From Geodermatophilus obscurus (lineage in GTDB: Bacteria > Actinomycetota > Actinomycetes > Mycobacteriales > Geodermatophilaceae): a stretch of DNA of 64,000 nucleotides. Position 1 is the first letter of the stretch. The number at the start of each line of letters is the position of its first letter. The position numbers and the translations under genes are program-made. Shown here one piece after another: positions 34,304-42,210 of the stretch. A model generated the notes under the pieces. That model was not told where the DNA came from. It ran no database searches and saw nothing but the letters and a program-made list of their open reading frames with translations. Location: contig NZ_FRDM01000003.1 of NCBI RefSeq assembly GCF_900143215.1, positions 186,001 to 250,000 on the forward strand, in the 5' to 3' direction.

Positions 34304-34909
34304 ATGACCCAATCCGCAGCCGCCCCGGGCGACTCCACGGATCCGCGCGGGTCTGCTGGCCGCGGCGTGCCTCTCGTGGACCTCGAGGGGCCCCTCGCCG
34401 AGCGGGTCCGGGGACTCGGCGCCAAGCAGGTCAACCTGTACCGCGCCCTGGCCCACACGCCCGAGTTGCTGACCGCGTGGATCGACGGGGCCTGGACCCT
34501 GCGCGAACGCTGCCAGACGCCACGCACTCTTCGCGAGATCATGATCCTCCGCACCGCGGTGGTCATGCGTTCGGACTACGAGTGGCACCAGCACGTCGCC
34601 ATGGCCCGGAACGCCGGCGTACCCAGGGAGAAGGTGGACGCCGTGGTGGCGTGGCAGACCTCGGAGCTGTATCAGCCGGATGAACGAGCGGCGTTGATGC
34701 TCACGGACGCCATGCTCACCGGGCACGTCCCTGATGCGGTGCACGACGAACTGGGGCGGCACTTCACCGATGCCGAGCGCGTCGAGCTCATCCTCACTGC
34801 GGGCTTCTATGCCATGGTGCCGCGGGTGCTCGATGCCTGCCGTGTCCCGGTGGAAGACGACCGAGCAGACGACACCGCTGACAGCCCTGGTGGACCGTCA
34901 CGGGATTGA
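34304..34909 (+). CDS. Carboxymuconolactone decarboxylase (AhpD-like fold) protein
   Basis: A 201-residue all-helical protein. LREIMILRTAVVMRSDYEWH followed by QHVAMARNAGV is the family signature. The C-x2-C pair that gives AhpD its disulfide reductase activity is absent here (RSDYEWHQH), so it belongs with the decarboxylase-like, non-peroxidase members. LVDLEGPLAERVRGLGAKQV precedes the fold. Substrate is unknown; aromatic-acid catabolism would fit the monooxygenase at 28983, but the two are not linked. The first 20 residues are poorly conserved, so a slightly later start is possible. Confidence 0.85.
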   Translation: MTQSAAAPGDSTDPRGSAGRGVPLVDLEGPLAERVRGLGAKQVNLYRALAHTPELLTAWIDGAWTLRERCQTPRTLREIMILRTAVVMRSDYEWHQHVAMARNAGVPREKVDAVVAWQTSELYQPDERAALMLTDAMLTGHVPDAVHDELGRHFTDAERVELILTAGFYAMVPRVLDACRVPVEDDRADDTADSPGGPSRD

Positions 34910-35034
34910 TGCTGCCTCCGTGTGAGCCCACGACGACGGCTGACCCGCCCCTGAGCGGCGGTCTCGCTGTCGGGCTGACGGGATGTGATCCCGCGGCCCT
35001 CGACGCCCAGCCGTCGGCCGCCGGTTCGCACCGA

Positions 35035-35148
35035 ATGACACCGCAGGTGCGCGCGGCGGCGCTCGACGACGTCCCGGCCGCCGCCGAGGCGCTCGCTGAC
35101 GACGCCTTCGCCGACTGCACGTGGACCCGGGATGTGACGCCGAGCACC
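35035..35148 (+). pseudogene. N-terminal fragment of a GNAT acetyltransferase
   Basis: ATG at 35035 opens MTPQVRAAALDDVPAAAEAL followed by ADDAFADCTWTRDVTPS. This matches the first 40 residues of GNAT N-acetyltransferases (V-R-x-A-x-x-D-D-V-x-A-A-A-E-A-L-A-x-A-F-A-x-x-P-x-x-R-W). Homology stops where the small membrane-protein gene ends on the opposite strand (35150), so the rest of the gene was lost, perhaps when that module inserted. The frame itself runs on antisense without GNAT features. Confidence 0.6.
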
Positions 35149-35149
35149 C

Positions 35150-35518
35150 TCACGCCGTCCGCGGGCTGCGTCGGTGCCGGGGCTCCGACGACGGGTGGTG
35201 CTCACCGTCGCGGGGGACGTCCCGGGTCGCCGTCCGTGCGGAGAGCGCGAGACCGCCGTCCAGCAGCGGCCAGTAGCGCCACAGCAGCCACTGGGGGACG
35301 GTGGCGACGGCGATGGCCAGTCCGGCGACCGGAGCTCCGAGGACGACCAGCAGAACGGCGAGGCTGCCGCCGGCGACGACCGCGGCGAGGGCGGCCGGCG
35401 TCGGGGAGCGTGGCCGCCGGACCTCCAGGTCGATGACCGGGAGAGCGGGCTCCTCGGCCTCCCTCGCATAACGACGCCGGATCTCGTCCCAGGCTCGCTG
35501 TTCGTCGTGGCTGAGCAT
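35150..35518 (-). CDS. Small membrane protein, DUF3040-like (paralog 3)
   Basis: A 122-residue paralog of 20353-20721, same length and closely similar along its whole sequence. The N-terminus is MLSHDEQRAWDEIRRRYARE with AEEPALPV; two hydrophobic segments (AALAAVVAGGSLAVLLVVLG and PVAGLAIAVATVPQWLLWRY) follow, then a polar tail. ATG at 35518 replaces GTG in the paralog; CAGCAGGAGGTGGACG precedes it. The TTGCC-box promoter is 85 bases upstream. The similarity of coding and promoter DNA shows duplication of the whole unit. Function unknown. Confidence 0.77.
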   Translation of the reverse strand: MLSHDEQRAWDEIRRRYAREAEEPALPVIDLEVRRPRSPTPAALAAVVAGGSLAVLLVVLGAPVAGLAIAVATVPQWLLWRYWPLLDGGLALSARTATRDVPRDGEHHPSSEPRHRRSPRTA

Positions 35519-35602
35519 CGTCCACCTCCTGCTGGTCCCCAGCCTGCCCGAGGCCGGACAGGTGGACGAGGGGCCTCGTCGGTCAGGTGATGCACGCGGT
35601 CG

Positions 35603-35619
35603 TTGCCGGGAGTCGGCAA
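35603..35619 (-). promoter_or_regulatory. TTGCC-box palindrome before paralog 3
   Basis: On the minus strand TTGCCGACTCCCGGCAA, then CTGACCG at +17 to +23 and GGCAGGCTG at +55 to +63, with the ATG at +85. Outer six bases of both arms are intact. Confidence 0.75.
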
Positions 35620-35845
35620 CCGCAGCGAACGACGGGACGGCCATCCCCGCGCCGCACCGGGGCAGCGACGCCACCGACCCCGGCTGGTCCGACCGCGTGC
35701 AGTGGTCGGTCCTGGACGCCTCCACCGGAGCCGGTGGGGTCCCCCGGGCACCGGGCGGCCGTTGGCCGGCCGGACGCGCTGCGTCCCCGCTGCCGGCGTG
35801 GCCGGCGAGCAACCGCCGACCCCGGGCATGACGGCCCGGGATCGG

Positions 35846-37138
35846 TCAGCGGGCGCTGACCTCGGGCAGCATGCGCGCGGTGACCACGCCGACCGCCCCG
35901 AGCAGCGCGAGGAACACCAGCGCCACCTCGGGACCGAACGAGGCCAGGACGCTGGAGACCGCCCCGGCCCCGAGGAGCAGCACGCCCATCGCCGTGTTCG
36001 CCACGGCGACGTACTCGGTGCGGCGGTCTCCCCCTGCCATGTCGACGACGTACGTCTTGCGCGCCACTCGCACCCCGGTGTGGGTCAGCGCCAGCAGCAG
36101 GTAGACCGAGAGGTGGAGCAGCATCCACCCCCGCGCCCCGGGGACGGCGAGCAGCGCGAGGAACGCGAGGATCACGGTGGAGGAGGCGGCGGCACCCGAG
36201 ATCATCACCTGCCGGCTCGAGCGGTCGGCCCAGCGGCCGAACAGGCGCCCGCCGACGAGGCTCGCCACCCCTGACGCGATGACGAACGAGCCCAGCCCGC
36301 CCAGCCCGCCGCCGTGCTCGGCGGCGAGGGCGACGACGAAGGGTGGGCTCAGGGCCGAGACCAGCAGCAGGGTCCGCACGAGGACGAAGCGCCGGAAGGC
36401 GGCGTCCGCCCGCAGGACCTCGAGGGAGCGCCGGGCCCAGCCCGGGCCGTCGTCCGCGGTCGGGCGGGCGTCCTCGGTGGGCTCACGGATCCCCGCGTAG
36501 ACGGCGAGCGCTGCGGTCCAGGCGAGCGCCGCGGCGGCGAGCAGGGCGACGAGCGGTCCGGCGTCATCGCCGCCGAGCAGGCGGATGCCGATCCCGACGG
36601 TGATCGCGACGAAGCCGGAGACGACCGTGGCGAGCCCGGTGATCTGCCCGCGCTGCCCCTTGGGGATGGTGCGGCCGAGGACGTCCTTGCTGGCCAGCGA
36701 GGTCAGGGCACGGAAGAGGGAGAAGACGGCGAGGGCTCCGAGGATCGCGACGCCGGCCGCCGCGCCGGTCGCGGTCGCCGCGGTGACGGCCATGACGGCG
36801 ATGGCCGCTGCCTGGCCGGCGGAGCCCGCCACCCACAGCCACTTGCGCACCCGTCGGCGGCGCACCCAGGGCACCATCAGCGCTTGGGGCAGCATGGAAC
36901 CGGACTCGCGGATCGGCACGAGCAGGCCCACCAGCGCAGCCGGGACACCCAGCGCGGAGAACAGCCACGGCAACACCGTCTTGGCGTTGACCACCTGGTC
37001 GCCGGTGCTCTGCAGTGCATGGGCGGCGATCTGGCGCAGACCGTTGGCGGCGACGTCGCGGGCGGTGTCGTCCGTCATGCCGGCGCGGGCGCCGTCGGGT
37101 GCACGGACCAGCCGCTCGTAGAGGCTCGCCGTCGTCAT
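35846..37138 (-). CDS. MFS transporter
   Basis: A 430-residue protein with about twelve hydrophobic segments and an unusual 45-residue soluble N-terminus (MTTASLYERLVRAPDGARAG). FSALGVPAALVGLLVPIRES and SLASKDVLGRTIPKGQRGQI fit an MFS fold related to uncharacterised actinobacterial permeases; GRLFGRWADRSSRQVM is the second-half loop-8 motif. The substrate cannot be inferred. It has no operon partner: the upstream gene is 243 bases away and the downstream neighbour is divergent. ATG at 37138 was chosen; the longer upstream frame is not protein-like. Confidence 0.82.
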   Translation of the reverse strand: MTTASLYERLVRAPDGARAGMTDDTARDVAANGLRQIAAHALQSTGDQVVNAKTVLPWLFSALGVPAALVGLLVPIRESGSMLPQALMVPWVRRRRVRKWLWVAGSAGQAAAIAVMAVTAATATGAAAGVAILGALAVFSLFRALTSLASKDVLGRTIPKGQRGQITGLATVVSGFVAITVGIGIRLLGGDDAGPLVALLAAAALAWTAALAVYAGIREPTEDARPTADDGPGWARRSLEVLRADAAFRRFVLVRTLLLVSALSPPFVVALAAEHGGGLGGLGSFVIASGVASLVGGRLFGRWADRSSRQVMISGAAASSTVILAFLALLAVPGARGWMLLHLSVYLLLALTHTGVRVARKTYVVDMAGGDRRTEYVAVANTAMGVLLLGAGAVSSVLASFGPEVALVFLALLGAVGVVTARMLPEVSAR

Positions 37139-37380
37139 CAGCCGGTCTTCCTGATCGTCATCCTCCGCTCCGCACCACACGGTCGCGGCCACCGCGAGAA
37201 GCCCTCGGCGACGGGGGCAGGGCTTCGCTCCCGTGCTGCTGGGTGCACGCACGGGTCCACGCCCACGGGGTCACCGCCGGCGCGCTGGGCGGCCGGCCGC
37301 TGCCTGTGCTCGCCGTGCGGCTGGTGGTCCGTGGGCCGCTCCCGTGCGTGAGCCCGCTGCCGGCCCCTTCCCGTCGGGCC

Positions 37381-37578
37381 TCAGGCGGGTTGGCAGACGC
37401 AGCCTCGGGTGATGGCCGCGGCCAGGGTGGCTCGGCAGAACCGGAGCGCGATCGCGTCGTGGTCGTCGACCGGGTGGGGGCACACGTCGCAACGCGGGTC
37501 GTCCACGGACGGGGGCGTGGCCGCCAGCGGCCGCTCGTGCCGGACGGTACGGGAGGCGGTCGATGCCGAGGCTGGCAT
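37381..37578 (-). CDS. Small cysteine-containing protein with RGCVC tail
   Basis: A 65-residue protein. A disordered N-terminal half is followed by CDVCPHPVDDHDAIALRFCR and ATLAAAITRGCVC, giving C-x2-C, one central and two terminal cysteines with two histidines, consistent with a small zinc-binding fold. Comparable small proteins with the R-G-C-x-C ending occur in actinobacteria. AAGGAG sits seven bases before ATG 37578, and third positions are G/C rich. Function unknown. Confidence 0.65.
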   Translation of the reverse strand: MPASASTASRTVRHERPLAATPPSVDDPRCDVCPHPVDDHDAIALRFCRATLAAAITRGCVCQPA

Positions 37579-37639
37579 GGGGCTCCTTCGCGAGGGGTGA
37601 GGGGTGGGGATCTGGTGCGTTCCCGCGCGGCGCTGCGGG

Positions 37640-38776
37640 TCAGGACCTCACGATCGCGACTGCTGGGGATGACCCGGGCATCTCGAGATCGGGGACGACG
37701 AACACCGCACCGTCGCGGCTGAGGGTGGTGACGACGGCGGACTCCAGTCGCTCCTCCACCGTCGGCGGGGAACCGAGCCGGAGAACCGGTCGACCACTGC
37801 TCGGGGATGCCCAGGTGCAGGCTGCCACGTTGACCAGCAGCGTCTCCACCCGCCCCTCGATGGCGGCTCGGAGGCTCTCCTGCAGGCCGTCCACGGTGCG
37901 GCCGGTGCCCCGGAGGTCGTGGTAGCGCTCGATCGCGGTGGACGCGTCGCGGCGCATCTCCGACTCGACCAGTGCCCACGCGCGCCGGTGCAGTTCTGCC
38001 CGGCTCCGCTGCTCCGGGTTGCCGTCGATGCCTTCGTCGAGGAGACGGGGGTGGGTGTTGACGGCGCGGTACAGAGCCTGCAGGTGCCGCACGCCGGCCA
38101 GGACCAGGGGTGCCTGCTCGCCGAGCACCTCTCGTAGGGCTCGGTCGATGCCGCGGAAGTGCTGCAGCGCCCGGGTCTTCCGCTCGTCGGAGTCGCGTCC
38201 GACACCGTGGAAGACGGCGCGGGTTCCTCGGCCACCCCGGTCGGCGAGGAAGGCGTGCACCTGTGGTGCACGGGGTCGCGGCATGGTGGTCCACGCCGCC
38301 AACTCCAGCCCCTCCACGTCCACCCGCGCCAGCGCCAGCGCCGTGCCCGTGAACAACCGGATGTCGTCCTGGGTCAGCGTCAGCAGGAAGAACTGTCCCT
38401 GCACGTTGATCGTGGGCAGCAAGGGCGCGATGGTGAACCGGTCGCCGACCACGGCGAGCTCGCGCGGGCGCAGGGGGACGTGGTAGGCGCGTACGTGATC
38501 CGTGTCGGCGAACACCGCCAGCCCCAGGTGGTTGTCGCTCAACGGTCGCGCCTGCTCCAGCGCCTGGCGGACCCGGCCCACCAGGTCGGTCACCTCGACG
38601 CTCGACAGGCCGTCGGAGAGCAGGGCGTGCCCGGCCCCGGCGAGCAGGTTCTTCGCGCGGACCCGGGTCTTCATCGATCGCGGCGAACCGGGTGACAGCG
38701 GGAGGAAGAGGGACAACCGGGGACCCCCTGTCTCCCGCTTCAGCCGCACCAGATCGCCCGACAGCACCTCGTTCAC
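37640..38776 (-). CDS. Bacterial archaeo-eukaryotic release factor (baeRF) family protein
   Basis: A 378-residue protein of the baeRF3/7-like type. The N-terminal part has VLSGDLVRLKRETGGPRLSL and FLPLSPGSPRSM. The middle contains FHGVGRDSDERKTRALQHFR followed by GIDRALREVLGEQAPLVLAG, where the eRF1-like domain places its helix and sheet. The C-terminus is DGAVFVVPDLEMPG. These proteins are predicted ribosome-associated factors that act under stress; no direct activity is proven. The start is uncertain: GTG 38776 has GGAGG four bases upstream, while ATG 38800 lacks a ribosome site. It follows the 64-residue RsbW-like gene and is probably in its operon. Confidence 0.8.
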   Translation of the reverse strand: MNEVLSGDLVRLKRETGGPRLSLFLPLSPGSPRSMKTRVRAKNLLAGAGHALLSDGLSSVEVTDLVGRVRQALEQARPLSDNHLGLAVFADTDHVRAYHVPLRPRELAVVGDRFTIAPLLPTINVQGQFFLLTLTQDDIRLFTGTALALARVDVEGLELAAWTTMPRPRAPQVHAFLADRGGRGTRAVFHGVGRDSDERKTRALQHFRGIDRALREVLGEQAPLVLAGVRHLQALYRAVNTHPRLLDEGIDGNPEQRSRAELHRRAWALVESEMRRDASTAIERYHDLRGTGRTVDGLQESLRAAIEGRVETLLVNVAACTWASPSSGRPVLRLGSPPTVEERLESAVVTTLSRDGAVFVVPDLEMPGSSPAVAIVRS

Positions 38777-38819
38777 GTCGCCTCCGTCAGCTCTCGCCAT
38801 CACCGTCCCGTGGGTGGTC

Positions 38820-39014
38820 TCACCAGTTCGCCGGCGGATCGCTGGCGGGAAAGGACTGCAATCCCCACTCCTCGACGATGTCGATCAGCCGACGGCCCTG
38901 CCCGACCCGGTCGGCCGGCCGGGGCGTGAGCACGCCGCTGGGGGCAGCCCGGAGGTCCACCACTGCGACCTGGGAGGACCCCGGTTCCAGGTCTCTGGGA
39001 AGCGCGAGGTACAT
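38820..39014 (-). CDS. 64-residue RsbW-like ATPase C-terminal fragment
   Basis: The product MYLALPRDLEPGSSQVAVVD continues as LRAAPSGVLTPRPADRVGQG and RRLIDIVEEWGLQ. The last part resembles the G2 box and C-terminal end of anti-sigma-factor kinase ATPases (G-R-G-L-x-x-V-x-x-x-A-x-x-W-G). The N-terminal ATP-binding half (N box, G1 box) is missing, so it cannot be a working kinase. It has its own start (GGAGAGACCGAC before ATG 39014) and a TTGCC-box promoter 97 bases upstream, so it may be an expressed short protein instead of debris. It is the first gene ahead of the baeRF gene. Confidence 0.55.
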   Translation of the reverse strand: MYLALPRDLEPGSSQVAVVDLRAAPSGVLTPRPADRVGQGRRLIDIVEEWGLQSFPASDPPANW

Positions 39015-39110
39015 GTCGGTCTCTCCACTTCTTCCGGGTGTGCTCCCCAGCGTGCTCCCGGCCGTCCGGATCGCCCACGGCCGCGCCCGGTCAACTCGGA
39101 CACGCCACAG

Positions 39111-39127
39111 CTGCCGATGACCGGCAG
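39111..39127 (-). promoter_or_regulatory. TTGCC-box palindrome before the RsbW-like/baeRF operon
   Basis: Read on the minus strand: CTGCCGGTCATCGGCAG, with both outermost bases changed symmetrically. TTGACCG follows at +17 to +23 and AGCACGCTG at +55 to +63, and the ATG is at +97. The register of the downstream elements supports it as a member of the family. Confidence 0.6.
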
Positions 39128-39325
39128 GATGCAGCCCTCGCTCACCCGGGTGGTATCTCGCTGAGGTGGCCGGACACCGAGCGATACCGGCGGTCTGCTG
39201 TTCGCGTTTCCGACCTCCGGCAAGCAACCTCCGGGCAGCTCGTCCGGTGGACGACGTCGAGGACCCCCTCGTCCCCACGCACACTCCGGGTGGAACGCAG
39301 CGGAGTCCGCGGAAGGGGAGGCGAG

Positions 39326-39886
39326 ATGAGCTCGTTGGTCCATCGGGGTCGAGCGGCCATCACGCGCGGGGAGCCGGAGGGCCCTGAGGAGACGGAAGCG
39401 GAGGCCGTTCACGGCACCCTGATCCCTGCAGGGACATCCCGGCGCCGGGCGAGGACCGCCGCCGATGTGATGACCCGCTTCCCCGCGACGGTGCACCAGA
39501 GCGCCTCGATGTGGACCGCCTGGGATCGGCTGCAGGGGACTCGCACCCAGCACCTGGTCGTGGTCGATGATCGCCAGCGCCCGATCGGGGTGCTCGACGA
39601 CCGCACCATCGCGCTGGAATGGCCGCCGGGACCGATGGGTGCACGCCGGGCGCCGGTGCACACGCTGCTGCGCGACCGGCTCCGGCCCCGGGTACGCGGC
39701 GCTGACGACGTGGCCGCGGTGGCTCGGACCATGCTGGGCGCCCGGGCCGACGCGGTACCCGTCGTCGACCGGGACGGACGCCTGTTCGGCCTGGTCACGC
39801 TGTGGCACTTCGCTGACCTGGCCGCGGGCGGCGGCCGGCAAGGTCCACCGGGAGGATCCGCGGCCCGACCGACGGGCGAGGGGTGA
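39326..39886 (+). CDS. CBS-domain pair protein
   Basis: A 186-residue protein with two CBS motifs. The first is about residues 46-100: ADVMTRFPATVHQSASMWTA, LVVVDDRQRPIGVLDDR. The second is about residues 110-165: AVARTMLGARADAVPVVDRD, GRLFGLVTLWHF. A 45-residue disordered N-terminus precedes them. CBS pairs bind adenine nucleotides and sense energy or redox state; stand-alone forms include the Hrp1-type dormancy proteins. A paralog lies at 42211-42729. GGGGAGGCGAG precedes ATG 39326. Its stop overlaps the GTG of the next gene (GTGA). Confidence 0.87.
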   Translation: MSSLVHRGRAAITRGEPEGPEETEAEAVHGTLIPAGTSRRRARTAADVMTRFPATVHQSASMWTAWDRLQGTRTQHLVVVDDRQRPIGVLDDRTIALEWPPGPMGARRAPVHTLLRDRLRPRVRGADDVAAVARTMLGARADAVPVVDRDGRLFGLVTLWHFADLAAGGGRQGPPGGSAARPTGEG

Positions 39887-40167
39887 CCGCGGTGGGTCAC
39901 GCCGCGATCATCGTCGCCGAGCGCAAGGCGCTGCTCGCGCGCACCGAGTCCCTCGTCCGCGAGTTCCATCCCGCCCTGCCGGCCGGGACCGTCATCCGTG
40001 CGGTGACCCGCTGCCGCGCCGAGCTGCTGCGTGCCGGGGTGCGCCGCGGACCGGCCGGCATCACCGAGGCCCGAGTGCGCGCGCACCTCGACCGGACCGC
40101 GGCGGACATCGGCGGCGTTCGCGTGGGCGGCGACTCCCCGGTGTCCAGGCCCACCGCCCCTGGCTGA
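39883..40167 (+). CDS. Small helical protein (three-helix bundle type)
   Basis: A 94-residue protein with helices AAIIVAERKALLARTESLVR, AGTVIRAVTRCRAELLRAG and AGITEARVRAHLDRTAADI. This resembles small actinobacterial three-helix-bundle dimerization proteins; the assignment is weak. GTG at 39883 overlaps the CBS gene stop (GTGA), so it is coupled to it and may act with it. The C-terminal 20 residues are disordered. An alternative GTG at 39892 would remove three residues. Confidence 0.65.
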   Translation: MTAVGHAAIIVAERKALLARTESLVREFHPALPAGTVIRAVTRCRAELLRAGVRRGPAGITEARVRAHLDRTAADIGGVRVGGDSPVSRPTAPG

Positions 40168-40423
40168 CGGAACGGGAGGACATCGTCGCCACCAGCCGAC
40201 TGCGCCGAGCCGTGCTGTTGGTCCTCACGCCCGTTGGAACCGCCCTGGCCCTCGGCGTGGGAACCGGGTGGCCTCGCGCGCCGGTGGGCCCTCCGCGGCC
40301 GCCGGTCCCGGCGACGGCACGAGGCCTCCCCCGCCTGGCCGCCACGGCGGTGGGCGTGGCGGCCGGCGGACCTCCTCTCGGTGTGGCGCGCTCCGGTCGG
40401 CCTCCCCGCACGCCGGGAGCGGG

Positions 40424-41653
40424 TCAGGGTTCGGAGGGCAGCGGCGTGGCGGGCCAGTCGAGCAGCCGGGCGCCCAGCACGGCCGCGTGCAGCGAGAACC
40501 GCTGGTCGGGCCGGGAGACGCTGTACCCGGTGAGCTGAGCGACCCGGGCCAGGCGGTAGGTGACCGTGCGGACCGAGACGTGCAGACGGCGGGCGGCCTC
40601 GGTCGCGACCTCGCCGGCGTTGAAGTACTCCCGCAGGGTCTCCAGCAGCACCTCCGCGCCGCCGCGCACCTGGTCCAGGGGGCTGAGCACGTCGCGGACC
40701 AGGTCGAGGATGGCCGCCTGGTCGCGGCCCAGCACCCGGTAGACGAGCAGGTCGCGGGCGTGGACGACGTCGGTGTCGAGGCCGAGCCGGTCGGCGAACA
40801 CGAGCGCCTCGCGGGCCTCCTCGTAGGAGCGGGGGATGCCGTAGGCCCCGGGGAAGGCGCGACCGGCCGCCACCCGCCAGCTGCCGGCGACCCGCAGTCG
40901 GCGCAGGTCCTCGTGGAGCACGATGCCCACGTCATCACCCGGTGTCCGGGCGAACGCCGGCGCCGATCGACCGGGGACGATGACGACCACGCGGCCGTCC
41001 TTGGTCGCGACGAGCACCTCCCGGTCGCCGAACCGCTCGACCACGGCCCGTTCCAGGGCGGGAGCCGCACGCTCGGCCGCGCCGTTGGGATCGCGCGAGT
41101 CCACGAGGACGACGTGGTGGTGCTTGCCGAGGTCGAGACCGAACGGCTCGGCGCGCTCCACCAGCCAGGAGACGTCGGCGTCACCGCGCAGCAGGTCGTC
41201 GACGAACTCGGCTCGCTGCGCCTCCTCGTGGCGGATCATCTCCCGCCGCTCGGCCTGGTGGCCGTCGACCAGCACGCCGACGGCGTCGTCGAGCACCCGC
41301 AGCACCGCCTCGGCGGAGCGGCGGACCTTCTCCGGATCGGACGAGCGGACGACCACGGGCAGCTGCCGCCACAGCCGCCACGCGGCGGACAGGTAGAGCT
41401 CCACCGCACGGCGGGCGCCGACTCCCTGCGCGGCCGCGCGCCGCCCGAGCTCGCGGACGGCGTCGAGCTCGAACGAGTCGGGACGGCGGCCGTTGATCGC
41501 GGCGTCGGCCAGCAGCGGCAGATACCCGCCGAGCAGCTCCACCGGCGCCTTGCAGGCGGCGGCCGCCGAGGCCCCGACCGGGGCCAGCCAGTCATCGTCG
41601 GCCGACGGCGCCGCCGGCCGGCCGGAACGCGGGTCAGGCTGACTGCGGGTCAT
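40424..41653 (-). CDS. PucR/CdaR-family transcriptional regulator
   Basis: A 409-residue regulator. The N-terminal region (about 20-150) resembles the RsbRD-like helical sensor (LLADAAINGRRPDSFELDAV). A central CdaR GGDEF-like domain (about 165-290) follows, and the C-terminal PucR HTH is AGEVATEAARRLHVSVRTVT with YRLARVAQLTGYSV. Family members answer to small metabolites and usually regulate adjacent genes. GGAGGGATC precedes ATG 41653, and the TTGCC-box at 41671 begins 18 bases upstream, in the position of an auto-regulatory operator. A frameshifted, internally deleted relic lies at 21036-21305. It is my leading candidate for the protein that binds the TTGCC-boxes. Confidence 0.88.
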   Translation of the reverse strand: MTRSQPDPRSGRPAAPSADDDWLAPVGASAAAACKAPVELLGGYLPLLADAAINGRRPDSFELDAVRELGRRAAAQGVGARRAVELYLSAAWRLWRQLPVVVRSSDPEKVRRSAEAVLRVLDDAVGVLVDGHQAERREMIRHEEAQRAEFVDDLLRGDADVSWLVERAEPFGLDLGKHHHVVLVDSRDPNGAAERAAPALERAVVERFGDREVLVATKDGRVVVIVPGRSAPAFARTPGDDVGIVLHEDLRRLRVAGSWRVAAGRAFPGAYGIPRSYEEAREALVFADRLGLDTDVVHARDLLVYRVLGRDQAAILDLVRDVLSPLDQVRGGAEVLLETLREYFNAGEVATEAARRLHVSVRTVTYRLARVAQLTGYSVSRPDQRFSLHAAVLGARLLDWPATPLPSEP

Positions 41654-41670
41654 GATCCCTCCTCACGACA

Positions 41671-41687
41671 TTGCCGACGATCGGCAA
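41671..41687 (+). promoter_or_regulatory. TTGCC-box palindrome between pucR-like gene and paralog 4
   Basis: TTGCCGACGATCGGCAA is a perfect 7-bp inverted repeat with a 3-bp centre, or an 8-1-8 palindrome counting the inner C-G pair loosely. CTGACCG lies at +17 to +23, GGCATGGTG at +56 to +64, and the GTG of the small membrane protein at +87. It is also 18 bases ahead of the divergent pucR-like ATG. Confidence 0.85.
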
Positions 41688-41773
41688 GAACAGTCTGCCT
41701 CATCTGACCGACGGGACCCGTGGTGTCCAGCCCCCGCCCGACGGCATGGTGAAGGCAGTCGAGGAGGTGCGCT

Positions 41774-42145
41774 GTGTTCAGCAGACAGGAGCTGTCGGTC
41801 CGGGACGACGTCCAGCGGTCCTGGGCCGCGGAGGTCGAGGAGCCGCCCCCGGCCGCCCTCCCCGCGCCGAGCCGCAGGACACGGGTGTCGCGCGACCCGG
41901 CGGACCTGCCGGTCGCGGTGGTCACCGCCGCCTGGATCACGATCATGCTGCTCCTCTTCGGGGCGCCGGTCGCCGGCCTGGTCCTCGCCGGCGCCACCGC
42001 ACTCGGCTGGGCACTGTGGCACCACCGGCCGCAGCCGGGCAGGCAGGACGCTCCGAAGCCCCCGCCAGACGAGAACGGGACCGCGCGGGGGCCGGCGGAC
42101 GAGCGCCGGCACCGGCGCCTCCGGCGCACAGGGGACGCCGGCTGA
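41774..42145 (+). CDS. Small membrane protein, DUF3040-like (paralog 4)
   Basis: A 123-residue member of the family. The N-terminus MFSRQELSVRDDVQRSWAAE with VEEPPP keeps the charged helix followed by E-E-P. Hydrophobic segments are LPVAVVTAAWITIMLLLFGA and PVAGLVLAGATALGWALWHH, and the tail is basic with HRRLRR, as in paralog 2. GTG at 41774 follows GAGGAGGTGCGCT. It is divergent from the pucR-like gene and 65 bases ahead of a CBS gene, which probably shares its transcript. Function unknown. Confidence 0.77.
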   Translation: MFSRQELSVRDDVQRSWAAEVEEPPPAALPAPSRRTRVSRDPADLPVAVVTAAWITIMLLLFGAPVAGLVLAGATALGWALWHHRPQPGRQDAPKPPPDENGTARGPADERRHRRLRRTGDAG

Positions 42146-42210
42146 CCGACACCCGGGTACCACGGGCGGTTCCGAATCGGTCGACCCGAGGACGGCAGGA
42201 GGACGGAGCG

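Noticed and set aside
40168-40423. Possible small membrane protein reading SRLRRAVLLVLTPVGTALAL
   Set aside because: A GGGAGG site is present but the expected start position is ATC with no ATG, GTG or TTG nearby, and the rest of the frame is low-complexity.
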